DNA from: Pseudomonas parakoreensis
GTDB taxonomy: Bacteria > Pseudomonadota > Gammaproteobacteria > Pseudomonadales > Pseudomonadaceae
Assembly: GCF_021602155.1 (NCBI RefSeq)
Contig: NZ_BQHY01000003.1
Location: 62,001-126,000, forward strand
Direction of reading: 5' to 3'
Length of the DNA stretch: 64,000 nt
The notes beneath the pieces were generated by a model, which was not told the DNA's origin, searched no databases, and was given only the letters and a program-made list of their open reading frames with translations. Below are positions 47,879 through 57,439 of the stretch, piece by piece; positions within the stretch are counted from its first letter, which is position 1, and each line of letters starts with the position of its first letter. Made by a program: the position numbers and the translations under genes.

Positions 47879-48304
47879 ACACTGACCCCTTGGTCTTTAA
47901 CCTTCCCACTTTCCCATAGGCTTTGGGGAAAAGTCTGTCAGGCCGGATGAGAAAGACCGGCAGGACAATCGGCAAAGTCGTTGTTGTAGTTATTTGTTAC
48001 CAATCTGTGCCAAATGATCGGCAATTTCAACAGCGCAAACCGTGACCGGTCAGTTCTCGTCAGCGTAGCCCTATTTATTCTTGTCGGGCGGTTCCCGGAT
48101 TCGCAAAGGATGTGTTTAGAATGGCCCTCGTCGCCATCTCCCCAGGTTCGCCGGGGTTGTTGCGCAACAGGGTGAAACCAGCCACTAAAACAAGAACGAA
48201 GACGAGCTCAGGACGAAGGACGAGCAGCGGTGATCCCGACTCGATTCAGCGCCTGGTCGTCATAGCGTGAAACTGCCGGGATGGTGGTGTCACCGTGGGA
48301 TGCC

Positions 48305-49912
48305 ATGAATTTCATTCTTTACTCGGACGTCAATGACCGCTCCATCAGCCAGAGTCTGGGGCGTCCGGAATACAGCTATTACTTCGTGCTCAAGGCCTAC
48401 CGTCCTGTGCTGGAAAGCCTTGGACAGGTGCACGTCGTGTCGTCGGCGGCCGAAGTCGACCCGTTGTATCGGCAGTTGCAACTGGCCGGTCAGGACTGCC
48501 TTTTTCTTTCGTTTGCGCCGCCGCATAAAACCCCGACCGACCTGCAATGCCCCGTGGTCTGCGTGATCGCGTGGGAGTACGACTCGATCCCGGATGACCC
48601 TCATGAAGATGCCCGGCATGACTGGAGCCAGATCCTGGCCCGCCACGGTCGGGCGATCACGTTGTCCAGTCACACGGCACAAGCCATTCGCCGGACCATG
48701 GGCGAAGATTTCCCGGTCCTGGTATTGCCGACACCGTTGTGGGAAGGCTTTGCCGGGGTGCGCGAGCAGTACCCTGCTGCGCCGGTCAACCCAGGCACGG
48801 CGTTGCAGATCAAGGGCTGCATTATCGATAGCCGCACGCTCGGGTTGTCCGCCGATGGGCTGATCGCACCCGCTGTCGATGTACAGGAGCCGCAGCCCGC
48901 CGCGGTGGTTACGCCCGAAGCAGCGCCGTTACCGCCACTGACCTTGCGCCGACGTGCGTTCATCACCAAACACTACCTGCGCGAAAGTTATCGCGCCGCC
49001 GCGACCCCGACTGACCACGGGCCGCTGTTTTTGCTCAAGCACAATCTGTTGTTGTGGTATCGCGAAGCCGTTCGCGACTTGCTGCCACTCGCCTTGCGCC
49101 GCCAGCTCTTCCGGTTGCGTAGCCCGGCCCCCGAGCCGTTGCCGCCGGCCGTCATCGTCGAAACACCGCCGGTGGTCGAGCATCCGCAGGCCAGCCTGCC
49201 GGACATCAGTGCCACGGTACAGACCGAGGTCAGCGGTGTGGTCTATGTGAGCGTGTTCAACCCTGAAGACGGACGCAAGAACTGGCATCACCTGATCACG
49301 GCGTTCTGCTGGGCCATGCGCGATGTCGAAGATGCCACGCTGGTGTTGAAGATGACGCAGAACGATCTGGCGACCTATTACGTGCACCTGATCACCTTGT
49401 TGTCGCAGCTGTCGCCCTTCGCCTGCCGGGTGGTGGTCATGCACGGCTATCTGGAGGACGAAGAATTCGCCAGGCTCTACGGTGCTGCCAGTTTCTACGT
49501 CAACGCGTCCCGCTGCGAAGGTTTGTGCCTGCCACTGATGGAATTCATGTCCTGCGCTCGTCCGGTGATCGCGCCGGACCACACGGCAATGCACGACTAC
49601 ATCGACGAACGCGTCGGCTTCATCGTCAAGTCCGGCCGTGAGCCGACGATCTGGCCGGATGACGTGCGGATCCTCTACCGCACCCTGCGCCATCGTCCGG
49701 ATTGGGGCTCGTTGAAAACCGCCTACGAAAACAGTTACGCCATGGCCAAAAACGATCCGGTGGCTTATCAGGCCATGGCCCTGGCGGCCAATGAGCGCAT
49801 GCGCGAGTACTGCAGTTTTGCTCCGGTGCAGCAGCGTCTGGCGCAGTTTTTTCAACTGACGCCGAGTGCAAGCCCACAGCTGATCGCCGAGGCGGGGACT
49901 GCATCATGCTGA
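48305..49912 (+). CDS. Glycosyltransferase 1 of divergent antigen-modification cluster
   Basis: A 535-residue GT4-like protein. The N-terminus LYSDVNDRSISQSLGRPEYS closely matches the next gene's SETNKSNIQQNLGRPEYS, so the two are paralogues. The C-terminal half holds YVSVFNPEDGRKNWHHLITA and NASRCEGLCLPLMEFMSCARPVI. Between them is a Pro-rich insert (~170-300) absent from the paralogue. ATG at 48305 is used by analogy to the paralogue (frame open from 48281). Resembles the P. aeruginosa PA5455-PA5459 region beside wbpZ. Confidence 0.82.
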   Translation: MNFILYSDVNDRSISQSLGRPEYSYYFVLKAYRPVLESLGQVHVVSSAAEVDPLYRQLQLAGQDCLFLSFAPPHKTPTDLQCPVVCVIAWEYDSIPDDPHEDARHDWSQILARHGRAITLSSHTAQAIRRTMGEDFPVLVLPTPLWEGFAGVREQYPAAPVNPGTALQIKGCIIDSRTLGLSADGLIAPAVDVQEPQPAAVVTPEAAPLPPLTLRRRAFITKHYLRESYRAAATPTDHGPLFLLKHNLLLWYREAVRDLLPLALRRQLFRLRSPAPEPLPPAVIVETPPVVEHPQASLPDISATVQTEVSGVVYVSVFNPEDGRKNWHHLITAFCWAMRDVEDATLVLKMTQNDLATYYVHLITLLSQLSPFACRVVVMHGYLEDEEFARLYGAASFYVNASRCEGLCLPLMEFMSCARPVIAPDHTAMHDYIDERVGFIVKSGREPTIWPDDVRILYRTLRHRPDWGSLKTAYENSYAMAKNDPVAYQAMALAANERMREYCSFAPVQQRLAQFFQLTPSASPQLIAEAGTASC

Positions 49913-51210
49913 TCATCATTCATTCGGAAACCAACAAGAGCAACATCCAGCAGAACCTCGGCCGGCCCGAGTACAGCTATTACTTCGTGCTCAAGGAATT
50001 CCGCCCGGTACTGGAACGCCTTGGGCAAGTCATTGAAGTGAGCAACCCGGACGAACTGGTTGATCGCCTGTACTTCGATTGTCTGAGCCGTGGCGAAGCG
50101 TGCGTGTTCCTGTCGTTCTCGCCACCGCATCGCACACCGATTCATTACGCTTGCCCGACCATCCCGGTATTTGCCTGGGAATTCAGCACCATCCCCACCG
50201 AAAGCTGGCACGGCGAGCCACGTCACGACTGGCGCGTGGTGTTGAACGCCTGCGGCATGGCGATTACCCATTCGAGTTTCACGGTGAACGCAGTCTGCGA
50301 CGTGATGGGCGCGGACTATCCGATCTGCGCGATACCCGCGCCAGTCTGGGACCGTTTTGCCGCACGCGGTGCGCAGTTGCGCAAGCAGCCTGTGGTCGAA
50401 GCGGTGCAGTTGAAGTTGCGTGGCCTGTTGCTCGACAGCCGCACGGTGGATCTGCGCGCGTACGGTCCGCCGGGATTGCGCGAAGGCACGCCAATGTCGT
50501 TTGCCGGGCCACCGCAGGACTGCCAGCTGCAACTGGACGGCGTGGTCTACACCTCGGTGTTCAACCCGTACGACGGGCGCAAGAACTGGCAGGACATGAT
50601 CAGTGCCTTCTGCACCACGTTCCGTGACGTCGCCGATGCGACATTGGTGCTGAAACTCACGCACCATGACATCGCCAATGCCCTGAGTGACATGCTGCAT
50701 CACCTGTACAAGAACCAGTCCTACCAGTGCCGGATCGTGCTGATCCACGGTTATCTGGCGGACGCCGATTACGAAGCGCTGGTGCAGGCCACCAGCTATG
50801 TGGTCAACAGCTCCTATGGCGAAGGGCAGTGCCTGCCGCTGATGGAGTTCATGTCCTGCGGCAAACCGGCGATCGCCCCGCTGAATACGGCAATGGCCGA
50901 TTACGTCGACAGCGACAACGCGTTCATCGTTGATTCCACCGACGAGCTTACGGCTTGGCCTCACGACCCACGCGCGGCTTACCGTACCTTGCGCTACATG
51001 ACCGATTGGGACTCGTTGTGCGCTGCGTACCGCGACAGTTATGAGGTGGCGAAAAACGACGTCGAACGCTATGCGCGAATGTCCGGGCATGCCGTTCACA
51101 ACCTGCAGAAGTTCTGCAGTCAGGCGAGTGCAGAAGAACGTCTGCGGAGGTTTTTTGCGCAGCGTGCGCAGGCCCTCAAGCCGTTGTCCGTGGAAGCCTC
51201 GGGCGCATGA
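49906..51210 (+). CDS. Glycosyltransferase 2 of divergent antigen-modification cluster
   Basis: A 434-residue paralogue of the preceding protein without the Pro-rich insert. Donor half: YTSVFNPYDGRKNWQDMISA and NSSYGEGQCLPLMEFMSCGKPAI. It overlaps the upstream gene by 7 bases and the downstream methyltransferase by 4, so translation is coupled. Probably adds sugars to the common antigen end; acceptor unknown. Confidence 0.84.
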   Translation: MLIIIHSETNKSNIQQNLGRPEYSYYFVLKEFRPVLERLGQVIEVSNPDELVDRLYFDCLSRGEACVFLSFSPPHRTPIHYACPTIPVFAWEFSTIPTESWHGEPRHDWRVVLNACGMAITHSSFTVNAVCDVMGADYPICAIPAPVWDRFAARGAQLRKQPVVEAVQLKLRGLLLDSRTVDLRAYGPPGLREGTPMSFAGPPQDCQLQLDGVVYTSVFNPYDGRKNWQDMISAFCTTFRDVADATLVLKLTHHDIANALSDMLHHLYKNQSYQCRIVLIHGYLADADYEALVQATSYVVNSSYGEGQCLPLMEFMSCGKPAIAPLNTAMADYVDSDNAFIVDSTDELTAWPHDPRAAYRTLRYMTDWDSLCAAYRDSYEVAKNDVERYARMSGHAVHNLQKFCSQASAEERLRRFFAQRAQALKPLSVEASGA

Positions 51211-52097
51211 TCCGGCGTCTGCTCGCACGCTTGCTCCCGGCTCCGTCGCCTGCTGCACCTGCACCTGAGCCAAGCGCGCAGGTCTCGCCACGGGATGTGG
51301 GGTTGCATGACGCGATTCTCGACGGCTGGTTTTTGCCGGGCAGCGGCGAGTTGCTCAAGGGCTTCGCGATCACGGCTGACGACACCTTGCTCGACGTCGG
51401 TTGCGGCGAGGGCGTGGCGACGCTGTTCGCTGTGCGGCAGGGCGCCTCGGTAATTTTCACCGACAGCGAACATGACAAGGTTCGCGATCTGGCCCGGCAG
51501 GTTGAGGCGCAGAGCACAAAGCCGAATCTGGGGCTGGTCAGCAACAGCCTGCCATTGCCGCTGGCCGCCGGTTGCGCGAGCAAAGTGGTGTGCATGGAAG
51601 TGCTGGAGCACATCGACCAGCCGGAACCGTTCATGGCCGAACTGGTGCGCATGGGCCGCCCCGGTGCGCAGTATCTGCTGAGTGTGCCGGCGCCGGTGGG
51701 CGAGCACCTGCAACAAGGCATCGCCCCGGCCAGTTATTACCAGACGCCCAACCATGTGCAGATTTTCACCGAGCAGCGCTTTGCCGAACTGGTGGAGAAC
51801 GCCGGGCTGGTGATCGAGCATCGGCAGGCCAGCGGCTTCTTCTGGGTGATGGGCATGATCTTCTTCTGGGCCAGCGAACGCGCTGCCGGCCGGGACCTCG
51901 GTGGCGCGGTACGCGACCGGATTCAGGCGCCGTATCCGCCGCTGATGGAAAGCTGGGCACGGACCTGGCAAGACCTGCTGGCGCAGCCCGACGGTTTGGC
52001 GATCAAGCAGATGCTCGACCGCTTCATGCCCAAGAGCCAGGTGATCATCGCCCGCAAACCGCTGGCTGGAGAAACCTGCACCGGGGGCCAGCCATGA
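51207..52097 (+). CDS. SAM-dependent methyltransferase (first of two paralogues)
   Basis: A 296-residue class I methyltransferase: glycine motif LLDVGCGEGVATLF, acidic strand FTDSEHD, motif CMEVLEHIDQPEPFMAELVR. It shares DVGLHDAILDGWFLPGSGEL with the paralogue at 53242 (DPYMLGLYDAKLSGWFNQ). Overlaps both neighbours by 4 bases. Likely O-methylates a rhamnose, as inferred for the PA5455-PA5459 proteins. Confidence 0.85.
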   Translation: MIRRLLARLLPAPSPAAPAPEPSAQVSPRDVGLHDAILDGWFLPGSGELLKGFAITADDTLLDVGCGEGVATLFAVRQGASVIFTDSEHDKVRDLARQVEAQSTKPNLGLVSNSLPLPLAAGCASKVVCMEVLEHIDQPEPFMAELVRMGRPGAQYLLSVPAPVGEHLQQGIAPASYYQTPNHVQIFTEQRFAELVENAGLVIEHRQASGFFWVMGMIFFWASERAAGRDLGGAVRDRIQAPYPPLMESWARTWQDLLAQPDGLAIKQMLDRFMPKSQVIIARKPLAGETCTGGQP

Positions 52098-53248
52098 GCG
52101 CCAGGCGGATCATGGACATCGAGGTGCTGCGTGCCATCGCCGTGCTCGGCGTGCTGTTTCATCACTTGCATGGCAACCTGTTCACCGACACGGTGCCGCA
52201 GCTGGAAAACATTCATGCCTGGGCGCAACCGTGGTGGGGCGTTGATCTGTTTTTCGCGATCTCCGGCTTCGTCATCGCGCGTAGCCTGATCCCCGCGCTG
52301 CAAGGCTGCACGACGCGTCAGGAGTGCTGGCAGCAGACGCGCAATTTCTGGCTGCGCCGGGTGTTTCGCCTGTTGCCGTCGGCCTGGTTGTGGCTGGCGC
52401 TGATCCTGCTGGCATGCGTGTTTCTCAACCGCTCCGGGGCCTTTGGCAGCTTGCACGCCAACTTGCAGGCGACGCTGGCGGGGGTGTTGCAGTACGCCAA
52501 TTTCCGTTTTGCCGACAGCTTTTTTCATTACGAATACGGCAGCAGTTTTGTTTACTGGAGCCTGGCGCTGGAGGAGCAGTTCTACCTGCTGTTCCCGCTG
52601 CTGATTGTGCTGTGCCGCAAGCATCTGGTCTGGGCCTTGCTGGCGCTGGTGGCGGTGCAACTGTTCACCCTGCGCACGCCGTTGCTGATGGTGGTGCGCA
52701 CTGATGCCCTGGCGCTCGGCGTGCTGCTGGCGCTGTGGAGCGCGCAACCTTCCTGGCAGCGCTGGCAGCCGACGTTTCTGCGGCGGCCGTGGGCCGGGGT
52801 ATCAGTGCTGATCGGCGTGGCACTGCTGATGAGTTTCATGGCCACCGACCGTTTCACCTTCGCGCCTTACCGCATCGGCTCGATTGCCGTGCTCGGCGCG
52901 CTGCTGGTGTGGATTGCTTCTTACAACCGCGATTACCTGCTGCCGGCGGGCCATTTGCAGCGGCTGATGGCGTGGATCGGCAGTCGTTCCTACGGCATTT
53001 ACCTGATTCATATCCCGGCCTACCTGCTGGTGCGGGAGCTGATTTTCCGGCTGCAGGCTGCCGATTTGCCGAGCCCGGCCGGGCACCCGATTCTCACCTT
53101 GCTGATCGCCTTCGGCCTGATCGTGCTGCTCAGCGAGCTGAACTACCGCTTCATCGAAATGCCGATGCGCAATCGCGGTGCCGCCCTGGTACGGCGCCTC
53201 GACACGTCCCGAACTGCCGTTTCAACCCCCGGAGCCACCTCATGCTGA
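52094..53248 (+). CDS. Membrane acyltransferase (acyltransferase 3 family)
   Basis: A 384-residue integral membrane O-acyltransferase: DIEVLRAIAVLGVLFHHLHG near the N-terminus with the conserved Arg and His, then about ten helices with WWGVDLFFAISGFVIARS and WSLALEEQFYLLFPLLI. ATG at 52094 (ATGA overlap with the methyltransferase) fixes the start; longer frame from 51572 is rejected. Probably acetylates the polysaccharide. Confidence 0.9.
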   Translation: MSARRIMDIEVLRAIAVLGVLFHHLHGNLFTDTVPQLENIHAWAQPWWGVDLFFAISGFVIARSLIPALQGCTTRQECWQQTRNFWLRRVFRLLPSAWLWLALILLACVFLNRSGAFGSLHANLQATLAGVLQYANFRFADSFFHYEYGSSFVYWSLALEEQFYLLFPLLIVLCRKHLVWALLALVAVQLFTLRTPLLMVVRTDALALGVLLALWSAQPSWQRWQPTFLRRPWAGVSVLIGVALLMSFMATDRFTFAPYRIGSIAVLGALLVWIASYNRDYLLPAGHLQRLMAWIGSRSYGIYLIHIPAYLLVRELIFRLQAADLPSPAGHPILTLLIAFGLIVLLSELNYRFIEMPMRNRGAALVRRLDTSRTAVSTPGATSC

Positions 53249-54069
53249 GCCTATTGAAAAAACTCACGGCGGCGACGCCTGCACCGGCCCCCGCGCAACC
53301 CGTCGCCCCGGTGGCGGACAAGGTCGATCCGTACATGCTCGGCCTCTACGATGCCAAGCTCAGCGGCTGGTTCAACCAGGAGACCGGCGAGCTGTTCAAG
53401 GGCTTCCCGGTGACCGCCGATGACACCTTGCTCGATGTCGGCTGTGGTGACGGCGGCAACGTGCATTTTTGCGGCATGCGCGGGGCGAAGATCATCATCG
53501 CCGACATCGACGGCGCCAAGGTCGAGGCCACCCGCCAACGCCTGAGCGATACCCCGGCGCGCAGCGTCGAGTGCCATGTCACCGACTGTAATCCGTTGCC
53601 GATCGCCGACGGCACCGCTACCCGAGTGGTCTCCACCGAAGTCATCGAGCACGTCGACGACCCGGCGCAGTTTCTCGCCGAGCTGGTGCGGGTCGGCCAG
53701 TCCGGTGCGCTGTACCTGCTGAGCGTGCCGCACCCAAGCTCGGAAGATTTGCAGAAGGACATTGCGGCGCCGGAGTATTTCCAGAAGCCCAACCACATTC
53801 GCATCATCAGTGAAGATCAGTTCAAGACGCTGGTCAGCGACGCCGGGCTGGAGATCATCAGCCACAGCCAGTACGGTTTTTACTGGTCGATGTGGATGCT
53901 GTTGTTCTGGGAAGCCAAGGTCGATTTCAGCAACCCTGATCACCCGTTGCTCGAGCATTGGGCCAACACCTGGCAAGCGGTGCTCGATTCGCCCCGTGGT
54001 GCGCAGATCAAGCAGGCGCTGGACGCGGTCGTGGCGAAGAGTCAGGTGATTATTGCCCGCAAGCCTTGA
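53242..54069 (+). CDS. SAM-dependent methyltransferase (second paralogue)
   Basis: A 275-residue class I methyltransferase with LLDVGCGDGGNVHFCG, IADIDGAKV and STEVIEHVDDPAQFLAELVR. Clearly related to the one at 51207 along its whole length, including a shared FKGF-TADDTLLDVGCG segment and the end KSQVIIARKP. ATG at 53242 overlaps the acyltransferase stop by 7 bases; the frame open to 52735 is not used. Confidence 0.88.
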   Translation: MLSLLKKLTAATPAPAPAQPVAPVADKVDPYMLGLYDAKLSGWFNQETGELFKGFPVTADDTLLDVGCGDGGNVHFCGMRGAKIIIADIDGAKVEATRQRLSDTPARSVECHVTDCNPLPIADGTATRVVSTEVIEHVDDPAQFLAELVRVGQSGALYLLSVPHPSSEDLQKDIAAPEYFQKPNHIRIISEDQFKTLVSDAGLEIISHSQYGFYWSMWMLLFWEAKVDFSNPDHPLLEHWANTWQAVLDSPRGAQIKQALDAVVAKSQVIIARKP

Positions 54070-54129
54070 GTCGCTCCTCCAGGGATTTGTGTACCCTGCA
54101 TTTTTGTATTGGCAGGGAATAAGCATTTC

Positions 54130-55320
54130 ATGCGGTTCGGCTTTTCGATTTTGATCGCGGCAACGCTGCTGCTCGCTGCTTGCGAGCGGCAGGATGCCCC
54201 CGCCCTCGATCAACAACTTTATATCTGGCAACGTCAATGGACGCCGGCCCATGACGCTGCCCTGCGCGAAAGCCGCGAGAGCTTCTCGACATTGCGCGTG
54301 TTGGCCTTGCAGGCATTCCCCAATGACGGCTGGCATCGGGCGCAAATCGATGCGGCGTTGCTCAAGCGCGATGGCCGACCGCTGATTGCGGTGGTTCGTC
54401 TCGACGGTCAGCTCAAGGCGCTCGATCAGCAACAGGTGAACACACAGATCCTTCAGATGCTGGCTGACTGGCAAGCGCAGGGCCTGACGGTGAGCGGGGT
54501 CGAGATCGATCACGACGCCGGTAATGCGCGTCTGCCGGCGTATAGCGAATTTCTCGTGCGTCTGCGTGGCGCATTGCCGGCCAACTTGCCGCTGAGCATC
54601 ACTGCGTTGCCGGCGTGGCTCGACAGTTCGCAACTGCCGGCACTGCTGGCCAGCGTCGACAGCAGTGTGCTGCAGGTGCACGCGGTCAGCGATCCGCGTC
54701 GTGGTCTGTTCGACCCCGAGCAGGCGCGGCGCTGGGCCAAGGCCTGGGGGCGGGTGAGCGACAAACCGTTTTATCTGGCGCTGCCGGCCTACGGCGTGGC
54801 GCTGCTGCCGGATGCCGATGGCGTTCCGGTGGTGGAAAGTGAAGTGCCACTCGAGCGCGGCGGCCAGCGGCGCGAATTGCTCGCCGATCCGCAACAATTG
54901 AGCCGACTGGCCACTGACATGCGCGAGGATCGCCCGGAACATCTGGCCGGGTTGATCTGGTTTCGTCTGCCGCTGGCCAATGATCGCCGCGCCTGGAGCC
55001 TCAGCACGCTGCGCGCTGTAGCCCGTGGCGATACGTTGAGCAGCCGGCTCGGTCTGACGTTCAGCGACCACGATGGCCTGCAGGACATCGCCCTGCGCAA
55101 TGTCGGTAACCTCGACAGCGCCTGGCCCGCGCGCATCACCGTCAAGGCCAGCGCTTGCGAGGGCGCCGATGCGCTCGCCGGTTACGCGTTGCAACAAAGC
55201 GCGGATCTGCTTACCTTCACCCGCCTGCGCGACGGTCGTCTGCCGGCGGGCGGACAACGCGCCATCGGTTGGGCGCGCTGTGCATTTATTGATCAAGGAG
55301 GTTCGCATGTTGACCCGTAA
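54130..55320 (+). CDS. DUF3142 lipoprotein
   Basis: A 396-residue lipoprotein: signal MRFGFSILIAATLLLAAC with the lipobox LAAC, then a TIM-barrel-like region (GVEIDHDAGNARLPAYSEFL, LPLSITALPAWL, YLALPAYGVAL) as in DUF3142 proteins related to glycoside-hydrolase-like barrels. ATG at 54130 begins the signal. It overlaps the next gene by 14 bases, so the two are coupled. Function unknown; an envelope role is likely. Confidence 0.85.
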   Translation: MRFGFSILIAATLLLAACERQDAPALDQQLYIWQRQWTPAHDAALRESRESFSTLRVLALQAFPNDGWHRAQIDAALLKRDGRPLIAVVRLDGQLKALDQQQVNTQILQMLADWQAQGLTVSGVEIDHDAGNARLPAYSEFLVRLRGALPANLPLSITALPAWLDSSQLPALLASVDSSVLQVHAVSDPRRGLFDPEQARRWAKAWGRVSDKPFYLALPAYGVALLPDADGVPVVESEVPLERGGQRRELLADPQQLSRLATDMREDRPEHLAGLIWFRLPLANDRRAWSLSTLRAVARGDTLSSRLGLTFSDHDGLQDIALRNVGNLDSAWPARITVKASACEGADALAGYALQQSADLLTFTRLRDGRLPAGGQRAIGWARCAFIDQGGSHVDP

Positions 55321-57439
55321 CTGGCCCCGCCATCTGCTCTGCCTGAGCCTCAGCCTGCCGCTGGGTTCGGCGCTGGCCTGCGGCCCGGACTTTCCGATGC
55401 GCCTGCTCGACAATCGTGGGCAAAGCCTGGCCGAGCTGCCGGAGGGCAACTTCAACTTCGAGATCAGCCGCCTCGGCAAAACCATTGCCGGGCTGAAAAA
55501 CGTTACCTCCGCGACGCACAATCCCGACGACATGTACGGCGACGAGAACGAGCCTGCGGCGCTTCGCGAAAAAGCCGAACAGGTGGGTCTGAGCGCCGAG
55601 CAACAAGCACTCGTCAAGCAACTGCGCGGCCTGACCGATGCGCGTCAGGTCGAGGCGCAGGGCGCCAGTCTGCCGGCGGAAATCCGCTTGTACGTGGCCG
55701 GCGCGGTGGCGTTTGCCACTGGCGATCATCCGCTGGCGATCGAATACTTCAACAAAGTGCTGGCGCTGCCGGCCGATCAGCGTCCGCTGCGCAGCACTTG
55801 GGCGGCGTATTCCCTGGGCCGCACCTGGTTTGCCATGAGTGCCGAGGCGGGCGATGTCATCGAAGTGCTGGAAGACGCACGCGCAGCCTTCCGTCAGGCC
55901 CGACAATTGAGCATCGATGGCTTCAGCGATCCGCTGGAACTCGGTGTCGCCAGTCTCGGTGAGGAGGCGCGAGTGCTGCGCAACGCCGGTGACTGGAACG
56001 GCGCCATCGAACTGTACGAAGCGCAGAACCTGCACGGCTCGGCCGTGGGTTATACCTCGCTGAAACAACTGATGAATGAGCTGGCCGAACTGCCTGAGCC
56101 GCAACTGGCCAAGTTGCTGGAGCGCAAGGCTGTGCAGCAATTGGTTACCGCCTCGTTGATCAGCCGGGTGGGCTGGTCGTTCGACGAACAACCGCCGAAC
56201 GAAAAGAAACTCATCAAGCTGCTGCAGAACAGCACCCGTGGCAGTCTGGAAAACGCCGATCGACTGGCGGCCATGAACTATCAACAAGGTGATTACGCCA
56301 GCGCCAAGGCCTTCCTGGAGAATGCCGGTGACGGCGGACTGGCGTGGTGGCTGCGAGCCAAACTGGCAGTGCGTGACGGTGATAAAAATGCCGCGGCTGC
56401 CGCCTATGCCAAAGCTGCGCAGGCTTTCCCGCAGAGCGAGGATTGGGGCTACCGGCGTACCCCGGACTGGGACTTCGAAACCGTCCAGCCGAAATGCCGG
56501 GTCGAGGGCGAGAGCGCGATTCTCGCGCTGCAGCGTGGCGAATACCTGCAAGCGTTCGTGCAGTTGTATCGCAGCAACAGCATCTACTGGTTCGACGCGG
56601 CGACGGTGGCCGAGCGCGTGCTGACGGTCGATGAGCTCAAGCGCTATGTCGATGACAACGTGCCGGCGCCGCCGGCATTGACCCAACAGCAGCGCGACAA
56701 CTACGTGCCGCTGCCGGTTGCCGCCAGCCTGCGCAATCTGCTGGGACGGCGCTTGCTGCGTGAAGGGCATTACGAGGAAGCGGTCGGCTATTTCGACAAT
56801 CCGGACCTGCAGCACAAGGCCCGGCTCTACGGCGAACAACGGATGAAGGCCGACGCTGCGTGGTGGCCGACCAAACGCGCCAGCGCCTTGTACAACGCGG
56901 CGTGGACCGCACGTGAATGGGGCATGGACATTCTCGGTTACGAGATGGCGCCGGATTACGCCACGTTCGGCGGCAGCTACAGTCTGGAAAACACCGAGCT
57001 GAAAGTCGGGCCGCTGGTGGCCGAGGCTGAAGTCCAGCGCCAGAAGGCCAGCCAGGCGCAACCGGACGAGCGTTATCACTACCGTTTTGTCGCCACCGCG
57101 CTGGCCAGCCGGGCTGCCGACAACTTGCCGCACACCAGTCAGGCGTTTGCTGCGGTGTTGTGCAATGCCGCCGGTTTCAACAGCAGCCTTGAAGAACAGA
57201 GCGCGTTGTATCGACGCTACGTCAACGAAGGCCCGTACGTGCCTTGGGCGGTGGACTTCGGCAATCAGTGCCCGTACCCGGATTTCGAAAACGCCGACAA
57301 GCGTTACGTCACCCAGGTGACCGATGCCGTACGCAATACGTTGCGTCCGTACAAATGGCCGGTGGTCGGTGTCCTGGTGCTGTTCAGTGCGGGCGCCTTG
57401 TTGTTGCTCCGTCGTCGGCGCAAGGCGCGCAAGCCCTAA
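55307..57439 (+). CDS. Conserved TPR-like secreted/membrane protein partner of DUF3142
   Basis: A 710-residue protein: signal peptide (SLSLPLGSALA) with a mature N-terminal CGPDFPMRLLDNRG, many tandem helical repeats of TPR/Sel1 size (YAKAAQAFPQSEDWGY, LLREGHYEEAVGYFDNPDLQ), and a C-terminal membrane helix (VVGVLVLFSAGALLLL) followed by Arg/Lys, a sortase-like tail pattern. GGAGG precedes ATG 55307, which overlaps the lipoprotein gene. No catalytic motif; probably a scaffold with the lipoprotein. Confidence 0.82.
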   Translation: MLTRNWPRHLLCLSLSLPLGSALACGPDFPMRLLDNRGQSLAELPEGNFNFEISRLGKTIAGLKNVTSATHNPDDMYGDENEPAALREKAEQVGLSAEQQALVKQLRGLTDARQVEAQGASLPAEIRLYVAGAVAFATGDHPLAIEYFNKVLALPADQRPLRSTWAAYSLGRTWFAMSAEAGDVIEVLEDARAAFRQARQLSIDGFSDPLELGVASLGEEARVLRNAGDWNGAIELYEAQNLHGSAVGYTSLKQLMNELAELPEPQLAKLLERKAVQQLVTASLISRVGWSFDEQPPNEKKLIKLLQNSTRGSLENADRLAAMNYQQGDYASAKAFLENAGDGGLAWWLRAKLAVRDGDKNAAAAAYAKAAQAFPQSEDWGYRRTPDWDFETVQPKCRVEGESAILALQRGEYLQAFVQLYRSNSIYWFDAATVAERVLTVDELKRYVDDNVPAPPALTQQQRDNYVPLPVAASLRNLLGRRLLREGHYEEAVGYFDNPDLQHKARLYGEQRMKADAAWWPTKRASALYNAAWTAREWGMDILGYEMAPDYATFGGSYSLENTELKVGPLVAEAEVQRQKASQAQPDERYHYRFVATALASRAADNLPHTSQAFAAVLCNAAGFNSSLEEQSALYRRYVNEGPYVPWAVDFGNQCPYPDFENADKRYVTQVTDAVRNTLRPYKWPVVGVLVLFSAGALLLLRRRRKARKP

